NCBI RefSeq assembly: GCF_000972845.2
Contig: NC_040018.1
Coordinates: 12,869,157-12,933,156 of the forward strand
DNA length: 64,000 nucleotides
DNA from: Larimichthys crocea
Lineage: Eukaryota; Chordata; Actinopteri; Sciaenidae
Direction: 5' to 3'
In this document: in pieces, positions 25,701 through 39,500 of the stretch
Layout of the letters: the number at the start of each line of letters is the position of its first letter
Numbering within the stretch: position 1 is the first letter of the stretch
Program-made: the position numbers and the translations under genes
Notes under the pieces: model-generated
The model's database searches: none
Told to the model about the DNA's origin: nothing
Seen by the model: only the letters and a program-made list of their open reading frames with translations

Positions 25701-27338
25701 AGAATACTGTCAGGATTAAATTTGCTGCTCTTTGGCGGCCTGCAATAGCGTTTAGAACTGAAGTTTTAACAAAGTTTCACTGCCCTGCTGTGATCACTTA
25801 AGAAATATTCAATCTCTTGCTGGTGAGGAAAGCAAGAGCATGTGTATTTTGGGCTAAATCACTCATTCAATGTGATTCTCATACCTGAAAGTATGAAGTA
25901 TCATTTTAGTCTGTTAGAGCAGAAGACATCAGCTTTGAGGTTCAACCGCAGATATAAATATGAGAGTGAGTCACCAGATATTTTCAACATGATTATCTAA
26001 TTACCCCTGGAGCTGAGGGGGGTTTGATAACAACCTCCTGAATCTTTCATGGCTGACTAAACATATACTCTTAATTTATTTTAATTTAACCATTTCTTTC
26101 GTTCTTTCATCAATGTTGTACTTTCCCCACAGATGTAACAGTTGGTTTCTACCAACATGGGCCAAGCAAGAGAGAGGAACAATTAGACAAAGACATTAGC
26201 GATCATTTCAATTTGTATCTGAGAATTTGTGTCTGAGAACCACCAGAACCACAGTGCTGACAGAGGAAGAAAAAAATACCGCCTCATGAAAAATGACCAA
26301 CCTGCCTTGCAGGAGGCTCGACGGTGCCGATGGTTTCCCCGGCAGACCGTGAGACTGAGATAAATATCGCAGAGTAATTGAATCACTCCGATTATTTCCT
26401 GTCAGGAGGGACAGACAGGACAGAACATACAAGTCTGAACACAGACAAACGCTGCACCACAACTTCCTCAAGGACATGGAAGTCTTGTTCTTACACTCAT
26501 CTTCTAAAAGAAAACACATCTGTCTGTCAGGAGCATCAGAATTAGCTTCTCATTGCAACCAGGCCGAGCTGTCTCTTCCCTCAGAGGGAGACGAGGGAAC
26601 CGGCACCCTCCTCCTCCCTTCCTCTGTTACATAAGCCCACTCCCTCTTGCCAGATTTGTTTAAAATTTGGTTGTGTGAAACACAGAATACAGGGCCAGCA
26701 GAGGAAGTGGTTGCTACACAGACCCACAGTTTGAGATAACACTGCAGGGGAAGTGTGAGAAAGAAGAAGAAATGGACGTGAAGACATGTACAATCAGGGG
26801 AGGTTAGATGACATTAAAAACCACACACCAAAACAGAAGAAAGATGACAAAGAGTTTCACTTCCAGACAAATACTAGATTATGTAAACTCACCCCGGCAG
26901 TTACAAGTCCAGAAATACACCACCATGCACAAGTTTGACACAGCTGCAGAAACGCTAACAGATAGAGCCGAACCTCTTGTACTCCTGCGTCCACCTTTAA
27001 CCATCACCCACTAAGACCCCACACAAGTCCACACAGCCAGATCATCTGAACCTGTCCACAGAGAGCACGCACATTACCTGAGTCCACCACTAGCGCTGTA
27101 GAGAAACACACACACTCCCGCTGATCTCTCCAACTCAGACCGACTTCCCACAGTCAAACTGTCACTCTAAGCCCTTTCCTCAGAAAACTCTATCCTCGGG
27201 GCTTCTCCTTCCTTCTCCCGTCCCCTCTGTTCCCTGTCTTTTTTCAGCAGCAGCCTCTCTTTCACTCCTGGGAGCTTTGACCATTTAAGGAGAAGGGCTC
27301 TGGATGCCTCTTTGGGCTGCTGTGGAGTGTGTGTCTAT

Positions 27339-27369
<31 letters not shown>

Positions 27370-27498
27370 CTGCTGCTGCTGCTGCTCCACTGATCATCCC
27401 TCAATTTAAAACCTGAAGAAAGTTATAAAAGTATGTTGTATTTTTCTGCAGGGTTTGTTTGGTTTCTCTAATCACAGTGTGGGAGCAGCAGGGGATTA

Positions 27499-27535
<37 letters not shown>

Positions 27536-30500
27536 GTGTGGGAGCATGTTTGTGAGAGATTGATAGATAGATAGATTCTGCCTGCCTGAACTGTGTTTAC
27601 TCTGCATCCCGAGAGGAATCCACACATCCACTTCTGGGCTCTTGAAGTTCATTATTGTTTGGTAAATGGGATTGTCAAACCCTGCACCATTCGTGCTGCC
27701 TTTTAGTGGTGAGAGATTTAAGTTTGAAGTGCTACGATCACCCTGAATTTTGTGCAGGGGGGTCAGAGGTGGGCAGAGCACAGCAGTCACATTGTTTGGA
27801 GGAGCAGAACTGATGTTCATATCGAATCACAGTTTGAATGAACTTGAGCTGATCATTTTAAGTGCTGCAGGGTGAAAGAACTTTGATTATCAAAGAAGAG
27901 ATTTGTGCAAAAAATAAATAAAGATGTGAGTGAATATCTTCTTTTAACTTATTTAGGCACTGACACTGTGTCGTTTTACTCAAAGCCAGTGGTATTCAGA
28001 TTCTTTACTAAAGTAAAAATTGCAGTATAACAATGTAAAATTACTTTATTGCAAGTAATATCCCTTCATTCAAAATGTTACCTAAGTGAAGTATTTAATG
28101 TATTTGTCCTGCAGAAAATTGTCCCCTGTGACTGAAATATCTGCATTATCAGACTATTAATATTGATGAATCAATGTGTGATTAGCATTTTACTGCTGTA
28201 GGTGTAAGTAGTTCCTTTTTAGTTTAAAGTGAAGTAGTTTAGTCCAGTGGTTCCCAAACTCTGGGTTGTAGGTGGAGTCACAAAATAAATTTGAGAGCCA
28301 TTTGATCGACTGGGGAGGAAAAAAAAACCCCACAAAGCTCTGCAACACAAATATGTATTCTATTATTAAATATTTGATCATCAAGCCGTCATCAAACTAT
28401 TTGCAAGATCTGAAGGGAAAAAATCTCTTTGATGTACTGTTATCTGAAAAGAGATAAAAGTAAAAACCGGCAGTTACATTTTGTAATTTATGTATTGCCA
28501 AATAAATGTTATTCATGTAAAATCTTAATCTGAAAAGGACAGTACATGTATATTAACTTTATATAATATTCACGCCATATTGAAATTGCAAGCAGATAAT
28601 AGATCATACATACATGATACAGTGTTGTAATGATGTAAAATGTCTTCGTAGAAAACTTGATAAATACAGCACATTGATAAACACTTGCTGCTCATATCAG
28701 GTATAAGTACATTATAGTGTGTTATAAACCATTTACTGTAACTTAATGTATAGTGTTACTCTGAATAGTAACTAGAAAATATAGTTGTCTGATTAAAATT
28801 ACATTAAAAAGAACAATATTCCCTTCTGAATTGTAGTGGAGGAGAAGTACAAAGTAGCAGTACCTAGAAAATTGAACTTGAGTTAATGTACAATAGATGT
28901 TGTTCACCTCTGCCCAAGCCACAAAACCAAACTGCACTTTATCATGAGAGAAAGAGGTAAACAGTATCGTATCCATTTAAAAGAAATCACATCAAGCCAG
29001 ATCAAAAAACACAAAAGATACACAGACACACAACACGGTAGACATTTGGTCCTGCCTCTAAATACAGAAATAATTATATATTTTACTGCAGTAGAGCTGG
29101 AGAGAGTCTTACCTTGCTGCAGCTGCCTTGTCCTGAGCCACCTGTTGAAGCCAGAGAACAGACACACAGTGAAAACAGTTGATTTGCATTTAACAGGAAA
29201 GCATGTGCGATGCAAATGTCATGAGACGGTTTAAAAAAGACCCAAAAAAACAGAGCAGGTCAGAGCGCGAGAGAGAAACAGAAAGAGAAAACGAATAGGG
29301 ATGAAATAAATTTTCTGTCCTGTGAGAGGCTGTTTCTGTCAGTGTGATATTGATCTAATTGGTACAACTGTAACTGTAACTCTTGTTTCAGGAAGTATCT
29401 CACCCCCACCCCTCCTCCACCTCTGTAACTAGGGGCAACAAGAACCTGGCAACCATTTCGAGTACACAAGGTTCTTGATCCGCTGGTTGAAAGCTTTTGG
29501 CCCCAAGTAAAGGCTAGTGTGTCCTCTGCTTTACGTGCTCTCAGGTTGGTATTATTGTGATACCTGTGACTCATTCACTGAACAACAATATGGCACTTAA
29601 TTAAAGAGGAAAGGAGTACAAATGAACCAGTACAACTTCACCGCTTTAATGTTACTTATTTGATGGCACCACATTCAAGAAATGGAAAATAGATTTCAGA
29701 AACTAGAGTAATGCAAAATATTTAACTTCATAAATTGTCACACAAAGCACTGACAAAACAAAAGATAGTAGTAGATGCTTGGAATGTGTTGGCAGAAACT
29801 TCCACGAGTTTGCCCTAATTTAACTTCATTTTCACTTCAGACTCTGTCAGATGCTTTTGTTTTTCTCCCCACATACAAAATATTCCTGAAAGCGTTCAAC
29901 CTCATCGTACACATTAATTCACATTCCAGTGATTTTTTTTCCCCCTCTTATTTATTCACCATCAAAGAACATTAGAGGCCCACTTTTCTAAATAATTTAC
30001 ATTCAGCCCAATGGATCTTTAATCATCACACAACCAGACTGTGTCTTCTTTTAAACAGCAACATAAAACCTAAAAAGGTTTTATTTCTTTGAATGTTACA
30101 GTGATATGTCTAAAGTTAATATCTCATATTAATGTTTTATTGGTGTAAGGGAGATAAGGGAGGGTATAAAATAACTTTAAAAGCCTTAATGGAGGAAAAG
30201 TGCTCATAGTGCTCTAGCTGGCACGGGAAATACAAAAGCACAGGCACAGGTACTGCAGGACTGACAGACATTTAAAAGCTCATTGTCTATCATTGTTAGT
30301 AATGCCGTTTGCGTCATAGATGAGGTTTGTTTTGGATGTTTTACTCGTGGCTCTCTGGATGGGAATGTCAGTCACTCCAGACTGAAATATCTATCTATCA
30401 CTGTAGAATGGATTGTCATGGCATTTTGTATAGACATTAATCCCCAGAGGCAGAATCTTATTGACTTTGATGAATCCTAGTGCCACCATGAGGCTGACAT

Positions 30501-33500
30501 TGAGAGTTTATCAAAACATTAGATAATTAATGAATGTTAGACTCATTGATGTCACTTTGCTCTCAATGTACCTACACAGATATAGGTATGCAGCTAAAAA
30601 CAAGGAGTGTGTGGCAGATAAACACAATTTTAAATTAGTATATACAGACAAATATATATATCTATATATAGATAGATATACATGTATGTATATGTATATA
30701 TGTAGAATATAGCATATATGCATGTCTCATGCATTCTGTATGTGCCTATACAGCAGATGTTATGTACATATAGCTCAACACATATATCAAACTGCATCCA
30801 GAAGATGTTAAAACTTGTTTTAAGAAGTCTCAATCAATAAACTGCTGAATTTAAAGTCTGTGTAAAGGCAATTCACAAGAGATTTCTTTCAAAATTAAAA
30901 TATTTGCTGAAAACGTGAAAAGACTTTGAAGGATACATTACTGAAATTTGGAGTTAGAGGTTTAAACAGTTTTTCACCAGTTTTCAGTCCAGGATATTTG
31001 ACCCTGAGCATACCCCTGCACCCCTAGCATAGAGATAGAGATGAATTCATCTCGCTCAGAGTGTTTCGAAGTTAGTCATGTCATTTTCTGAACTCATCTG
31101 ACACATTTCAGTCACTTCAAAATTGCTTCTTGACTGCTCCCATGAGTGGGCTTGGCTTCAGCACATTCAGCGGACACGCTCCCACAGTCCTGGAGCTGCT
31201 CATTTTTACTTGAAATTTGGCTGCATGGTTAATAACACTTTCTTCTTTGGTCTGACAAACTCAGAACACATATTTGTTCTTACTTTAAACATATTGTTTT
31301 CTTCGGGAGTTAATCATTAAAGTAGCTAACGAGTCAGCCATCTTGCTTCCTTCCATCTCTGTTGAGAGTTGGACGTGTGCAGTACCAATCGGGCGGGAGG
31401 TACGCATCAGGCAGTGACAATACTATGATCAATATCACTGTATATCACACCTGCTTAACATAAGCATGTTAGCATTTTGCTCAAAGCACCACAGAGCCAC
31501 TAGCATGACTGTAGACTGTTAGTTGTATTACTCTGTGTATTTGCTTGTCCTGCTACATTTATCCTTTATCTTGTCTACTGTGGTTATGCTTATCAAATGT
31601 TATTGTATGTATCCATTTTGTAATAGCTTTTATTAGGTTTCTTTTCATGCATGCTGTATCCTAAAATACATGCTACGTGGTTGATTCTTCTTGAGCTCAT
31701 TAGTTTCTTTTAATGTTGTCACGTCCAGGGATTGCAGATGAAGCCTTTTGGTGAAATCTGGCACATTTTACATCAAACTGATGTTAATTAATCGGTACTG
31801 ACCCGGATGAATAAATTAAAGTATTCTTGCTAACATTTAAAGCTTACTGTGTAGGGAGAAACCTTCCTCACATTAACATTAACTGTACTGTTTTATACAA
31901 CATCCACATATTAAGGTAACAGTACAGTAATATCAAACTAGCACAGCTTATATCAACGTTTATGACAGCACTATATGTTTATTGCCCATCCAGCTGCAGC
32001 CATGATGTAGATACAGCTTCATTTGGTAAGCAAAAAAAAAAAGCCCACACCCATAGGGACTGGACATAGTTTAGACAGAAGGCCCTAAAATAAACAAACA
32101 AGTGGACATGGAGACGCCTACTGTCTGTTGATTTACAATATAATTTCCCCCTCCGCTCTGTGTCACCCTTTCTTTGGACAAAAACGTATTGCACTACGAT
32201 TTGAAATAAAGTCAAAGAAAAATCACATGTAATCTTACAAATGTTTCGAAGTTTAACATTTAGAGAATTGCACTTAATTGCTGGCATTAATGTTTGTAGG
32301 TTCATATGAAGCTGGAGCCAGAAGATGGTTAGCTTAAAGACTGTAAAGAGGGGGAATCAGCTAGGCCGGCTCTGTGAAAGCAACACTGTTATTTTAAATA
32401 TATCACATTTAAGTAATATAAAGTATGATCTTGAATGTTTTCTGTTTGGATTACACAAACAAGATATAATGTTTTAATTGGGAAGCTTTAGGAGTGCTTG
32501 TACATGGACTTTGGACAGAACCAGGCTAGCTGTTTCCCTCTGTTTCTAGTCTTTATGCTAAGCTAAGCTAACTGGCTGCAATCTGTAGCAATATTAATCT
32601 TCTCAACTGATTCGCATGAAGAAAGAATTTGAGAAGAAAATGAGAATTAAATGTGCTACTCTTGAAGAAAGTACATTCTTTTACACATACGTCAGTTCCA
32701 TTTTTGCTGTCAGTTTCCATCACTGTAACGTACCTAGAAGCCTCCAGGCACTGTGTACGTTGTGAGCTACAGATCCCACATTTCTCAGCCTCTTTATATA
32801 AACTTTCTCAAAGCACTTCAGAACAATTCAGGCGTAAATGTAATGTGGGCTGCACCACAGGCACTGAGAACAGGACTTAGAAAAACATTGTTTTTGACCA
32901 ACACATTAAAAAAAAAAAAGTGGTAAAATTAAAAAAGGATGTAGCTAAAAATACTTAACCTTCACTGTGTTTACAAAAGAAAATCATTTTAACCTCCCCC
33001 TATTTCCCCCATGGCCCCATCTGATATATAACATACACTCCCTCAGAGCTTATTCTCTCTTCCTCCTCACTGTACCAGCTGTTGTGTGCAATGTAACTAT
33101 CTGCTCTGCCTATTTTCAGACACCCTCAGGGGTTACCAGTAGAGGAAAAGGAAGTAGCTTTAATTCATCTGTGTCTCAGTGTACCCCTGAACCGCGATAA
33201 CACTGAGGCTATATTTCTGTAATGCAGCCATATTTCTGTAATGCAGCCATCATACCATTCATGGGTAGCTGTGAAGGCTCGCTGACTTCTGGGATTACAG
33301 GAGATGGAGGAGGACTCTCTGTTCTGTCTCCATCTTCAGGCTCCACATTGGATTCATCCGTAAAGCCTGCCACATCTGTTCCAGGATCATCTGGCAGACT
33401 GAGGCCTGGAGACTTACATATGATATGTTAAGAGGGACAACAAATCAACTTCATGTGTAGGAATTTTATTATGTAAAATTCAGTGGACACATGCACACAT

Positions 33501-36500
33501 GCAAATTGATCCTCAGTTGTGGATGGACATAAATATTTGGACACTCCCGTACAGTGCTACTTTTAATCTAGGGGTCGGCACCTCTACAAGGGGTCACAAG
33601 ATGATCAGTAATAATAATAAATTCTCTAATTTCTGTTATTACATGTCTTTTTTGAATACTCCATTCTGATTTGTCAGTGGTCTGTTATTTCTGAACTCTG
33701 ATCTCTAACAGGCCAACACAGTTCTGATCATAGACTCTGGAGGACCACGTCTCTCCACAAAATATTGATTTCTCTTGTAATAAACAGGTCATTGTTGCAA
33801 TACAAACTCATTCAGGGTGATTTAATTTTTCATGAAGTACATTATCACTTACTTTTGTAGGCCATTAAAAATGATACAAATGAAACCAGAAAAAATTACA
33901 CTTTAAACTGTTCATAACTCAGACACCCTGTGATAAGGACTAACCTGACCTCGTATCAAGGGCTCATGCCACAGGTTTACAGGTAATGTGGCTTGTGAGA
34001 GCCTTTTATGGAAACGTTTTTTTTTTTATGTTTCACAAAGGCACCAATAATCTCTGCATGAGGAAGATTTGTTAGTAAAATGAAAAATGGACACACGCTT
34101 TTTTGTTGTTGTCATGAAGGTAGTGTCATAACCTCAACTCGAAACCTTTCATAGCAGCAGGATTTATTTTGGCAGTTTGAGCTCCCACAGGAGTGTTATG
34201 AGCTCTACATGACAAAATGAATCCCTGATTTAAAAACATCTCTGGGCAGCACTTTGAGAAGAAATCTAGATTACGTTATGAGCTAAAATCTTCCCTGTTG
34301 TTCATGTTTCAAAATTGATTGGATGGTTCTGGACACCTATGACAGTAATACATTTGATTTTACATTTTCCACATTATCCGGAACCACATTATTTTACGTG
34401 ACATTTAATTAAATTAAGATATGATCAAACATACAGACATACAGTACATTTTTGCAGAGCAAAACTTTAATTTACTTGTTATTCTAATTAACTCTTAACA
34501 AACCTGAGCTGGTTCTTCTGTGATTCTGGCCTCCAGAACGTTCAGCTGTTTGTCAGTGTTGGTTGCTCGGTGAAGAGCCTCCTCCACCCTCTGGGTGATG
34601 CTCTCCATCCTCACTCTCACCTGGCTCACCCTCTGCTCACTCTCTCTCACCAGTTCAGCGGTCTGCAGGGCGCTGTTGACCATCGCCTCCATCCTTTTTA
34701 GGGTCGCCAGAAGGCCGTCTGTGGTTACCCGAAGCTGTGTTTGCTCCTGCTCTGAGGTTGCTCCACCTGTAATCTCCGTGGCCACTGCTGCATCCCTCTG
34801 ATCCTTCACAACCTTCTCCACAGCTCTGTCTGGTTCTCCTCTCTCAGTGTTGGTTCCCTGGTCGATACGAAGAACTGCACTGATGTTTTTCTGCTCGGCG
34901 ATGCACTCCTGTGCAGATTTTAGAGAGGCTTGCAGGTGGCGGACCTGCTCCCTCATATCAGTGATCGTCTGCTCTGCTTGATGGAGCTTTGCTTGTGTCT
35001 CAGAGACCTCTTGGACAGATGGGGTTTCTTGTGTCCGGGCCTTAGCCCCCCCTACGCTGCAGGCTTTCCACCAGTTCACCACAGCCACCTTCTTGGACTC
35101 TTGAATCTGAGTCTGGCTCCCAGTCTGGCTTTTCTTTTGCTCGTTTTGGTCCCGTGCTCTCCACCGCTCCTCCACCTTCTCCCCTTTCTCCTCCCACATA
35201 CACTTGTGCAGCTCCAGCTCCTGAAGCCTGAAACCACCACCATAGCTTTATAAACATCTCCTTTACACACTGTTATGTCTGTAGTTACCAAGGGGTACTA
35301 AAACTGCACTTATCCCTGATAGAGTTTTACACACAGAAGATAGAGAGATACCTCTATGGGTTACGTAAGGACGATGCCCATAAATACACTGTCACAACCA
35401 GGCACAAATTTTATTAGCTGGTGGAAGCTTCTCAGAACAGAGACTAACATCAACCAAATCCAGTCTGTTACCATAACAGGAGAAAGGGAGGTAAAAAACT
35501 CACATACACATTGACAAGCTGCTGCTTGATGCTTGCCTGTTGCTGTTGGCGGTGAGGAAAAGGCCTCTCCTGTGTTTCTACAGGAGCAGAGTCCTGTGTC
35601 TGAGAGACAACACAAGAACGATAAGACCGATTTATCCACAAACATGTCCCTGCATGTCATAATTATCCTCTGTTAACTGCCTTCTCTCTCCTCACCCTCT
35701 CAGGATACTTATTGTGCAGAAAATGAGCTATTTCTGCAGACTTGATCCTGTGGATGATGCTCTGAATATCATCACTGTGTGTGTGCAGGGATGGGAGGCT
35801 GATGTCGTCCAGAGCTCTGTGATGCTGCTGCAGACAAAGACGGTGTCATGAAACAGAAAATGAACATGAAAAGTAAAATGAAAAGGTAACCTGCGGACAG
35901 CGAGCGCCTCATACCTGCTGCAGATCCTGCATCTCGCTCTGCAGAGAGCGGTGGTTTGGAGGATCTCGACTGTAGAGAGTCTGAGGGCTGATGCAGTTTC
36001 TGTCATACCTGCCGGAAACACGGATGGAGCTTCAACACTCAAGACTATTTGTGCAGTTTATACACAGAATGTTTCATATCGAAGAAAGAAACCTTTCTAG
36101 CTGACACATCCCTCTCTTAAAGGGCACTTCTTACACTGATAATGACAGGGTAATAGTAATACCCCGGTGATGTCATCTTGGACTTGAGACTGACAAAATC
36201 TGCGTTATAAACCTCAAGCTATGGGGTTTGAACCTTTTGGGTATGACTATTAGTTTATGAGGCAGAGTGGGTCTTAAAGATGCCACTGTTGGAGCTGCAA
36301 TATGGGAAATGTAGGATCCAGTGTTGACCCATAATAGAGACACAAGTCAGGATATCTCGGCCTCTGCTGCTTTGATTTGATCATTCTTTTTGTGAGTCTC
36401 CCGACTTTATCAACCTACATTACTAAACTGCAGAAAGACTACTGCTCAACTTTATGCTCGTTGACAAATGATAAAGACCGGTGAAAAAAGTACAATTATC

Positions 36501-39500
36501 ATTGTGATTGGTCCACTTCATTGGTGGCAGACTAACCAGACTTTTATATAAAGCTGAGGTTCAATCTGAACCAAAGCAGATCAAAGACAAGCCTTTTTTA
36601 GTACACGTGCAGTAACACTCAGTTCCAGCTGACAAGCATGATTTATAAACAATACCTCAAAAGAACTTGGTGTGAATGTTCCTGTAATCTCATCAGCTCA
36701 GACTGCAGACCCTGAAACACCAGAATATATATGTGTTGAATAACAGCCAAAAATGTAAATGCAAAATCCAAACACATGTTTGGACAGGAACACAAATTCC
36801 TTTCATGGTTTAACATGATGTATTGTATCCACGCTACACACTACTATGTTATAATATGTCAAATAAGATTCACTTAATTCCATTTTACCAAAACTTCCAC
36901 AAGGGTCAAACATACCTCAATCATGTTGTGGTTCTCCACATGAGAGCTCTTCATTTTATCCATAAGGATGTCCTTCTGCACGGGAAGATTTCAAAATAAA
37001 GTTAAGAGTTAAAGTAAAAATGTGAACTGGTTTTTGTTTTCTGATGAAAATAGACCAACCTTTGTGATTTCTCTGTCTCTCAGCGTCAACATAACCAGAC
37101 TTTCCTCGAGTTCAGCCTGCGAACATTTAGATGTTAACTCTCAAGCTAAACTCATAAAGTAGAGACAAACACAAGCATGTTTTACTGATCTGGTCCTACC
37201 CTCAGCTCAGTGTTGATCTTCCTCAGTTTGTTGATGCTATCTTCAGAACACGTCCTCTCAAAAGAGAGTTTTTCATTCTGTGGAGACACAATTTCATGAC
37301 ATTAAAGAAGATCAAAATTAGTTTTCTGAAGTTGAGTGCTCACATTTGGACTTAAAGATCTACATTACCTTGTCTTCAAGCCTCCTAATATGAACCTTCA
37401 GGCATTCAACTTCATTGCTCTGAGGATGAAAAAGATTTTAAGTTAAATAGTAAAATACTTATAAAAAACAAACAAACTTAGAGGGTAGCTTCACTTGGAC
37501 ACCATTCAGTTTGTGATGTACCAGTTTGGTGCAGCTGGTCTGGGTGCGGCTGGCTCTCTCTTGGGCCTCTTTAAACACCTGTCGGGTCTCCTCCAGTTCA
37601 TCTGTCAGGGATCTGGCTCTCGATGCTGACCGCTGAGCACTACACACAGCCAAAAAAACATCAGAGCTTATTGTTTTATTCAACAGAGGATCCACCTCTG
37701 CTTAGATCCAAAACAGCCAAGAAATTAGTCAAAATAGAGATTAATATAACAGAAGAGTGAGAGACAGTTGAGCTGTCTTCTATAATAAAGAAAACCTTCT
37801 CTACATTTTACTCATGGTGAACTAAAGAACATAAAATATAACATGATCTATGACATGATATATGAACCATGTGCCAAATTTCCACAGTGTCACAGGTCCA
37901 GAATAGATGGATTAAGCGACTCATATTTGAGTTAAAGAAAGTAAAACTAAAAACTCCTTCATTGTGAAACAAAGTCTTTAAATGTGGACACGTAAGGTGA
38001 CACAGACTATGTGTTTATTAGTGAGTTTTGTAGTTCTTCCTTTCGAACTTTATTACTGTTCAAAATGGCCACAATATGACAAAAAAATAATAACAATTGG
38101 TCTCATGCTTTCCGCGGGTAAAATGAACACATATTTCTTAGTTTACTCCTGGTTAAAAATGGTCTGTCTTTATTTGCATGGCCTATGTTTGAACATGGCT
38201 TTTCACTTTTTTAATTTAAGCTTCTAGCTCTGATAACGTTCTTGTTGATGTGTGTGAGGTGACATGAAAATGTGTCACATTAAAATTGTGTAAGTGATGA
38301 AATCTTGTTGATGTTGATGTTTGCTCTCCCTGCTCCTATTTGATGAATAAAGGTGTATTATTATAGGTCACAGCTTATATTTGGTGTTAAATTTTGCGTT
38401 GGAAGTGTACACTGATGTGATTTAAGTAATAATGAAATTAAATGAGCTAACGTTGTGCTATGACAAGTTTGACGACGAAGGCAGCAGTTAATCCTTCACC
38501 TGGCCAGCTTTGCTCGCAGCTCGGTGATCTCCAGAGTGAGCTGCAGGTTTATGTCTTCACACTGAGCCACCGTCCTCAACAGGCTGCTGTTCTGCTCGCT
38601 GAGCTTGCGGTGAGCATGCTTCAGTTCAGCCACTGTGCCCAACAGGTCTTTTCCATCACTGGAGCCAAACAAACAGTTAGTGGTGACTTATGAAAACACA
38701 CTGGTTATTGGAGGTAAACAGATGCAGTGATTAAAAATAGTTAAAAAGTAACTTACCAGGAACACTGGTGGCTCTCTGAGGACACAGCTTTGTTTTGGGA
38801 ACCTGAGAAATCCAGCCCTGAGAGGAAAACAGGTTTTACTGAACTGCCGTCTGATGTGATCAGGACAAATCTCTCAGAAGTCTGAACAAAGCAATAACAG
38901 CCTACCGTTTACAGGCACTTTAGAAGAGTCTGGCCTAGATACAAGACTGCTGTCCACATCAGTGCTGAAACACGGGAAGAGTTTTATAGAAAATGTTGAA
39001 TAATAAAAGACGTACTACCTGCTGTGTTTGTAAAATGAAAATCAGCATCAAATAAATTCATGGATGTTCTTGCTGCTTCCTGAAGAGCAGTGGTGGAACA
39101 AGTATTAAGATCTTTCACTGAAGTAAAAAGACCTATAACACAGTATAGAAATACTCCATTACAGGTCAAAAGGTCAACATTTTTGTTCAGTAGCAGCACA
39201 GAAGTATTAACAGGAAACTGAAATTAAAGTATCAAAAGTTAAAGCACTTGTTATGCAAAATGAAACCCTTCAGAGTGTCACCATATATAGGGAAACTCTG
39301 TCCTTGACAATATGCATAGTGGAATACATTTAGATGACTACATTTAGACAATATAAAGGTAGACACTTATATAAAAATGGTCACTAAATCACAGTTAAAA
39401 GTCCTGAATATGAAGCTTAACTTGAATACAGTTTTGTCTCACCTGTCCTGGCTGCACTGTGCGATCCACTCCCTCATGGTGGAGTGGAAAGTCTCTCTGC

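Larger units (their letters stand above)
22937..29112. other. Large IRAG1 intron with internal promoter candidate
   Basis: Between exons 22936 and 29113 I find no coding exon that fits the frame. It contains the leader-exon candidate and CArG box (27078-27290), CA/TG runs near 27343-27370 and 27501-27533, a GCT repeat at 27370-27384, and the repeat block 27985-28920. Confidence 0.5.

Noticed and set aside
27401..27820. 139-codon minus-strand open frame with a Thr-His run
   Set aside because: The run is translated CA microsatellite, the flanks have no convincing splice sites in IRAG1 phase, and no family is recognisable.
34595..35253. Plus-strand open frames over the large IRAG1 coiled-coil exon
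   Set aside because: They are antisense shadows of a well-supported exon with correct splice phases.
37487..37521. Longer version of the IRAG1 exon ending after VHHKLNGVQ
   Set aside because: A GTGAAG donor at this point also keeps phase, but GTACAT at 37521 was preferred. The alternative adds nine residues and cannot be excluded.
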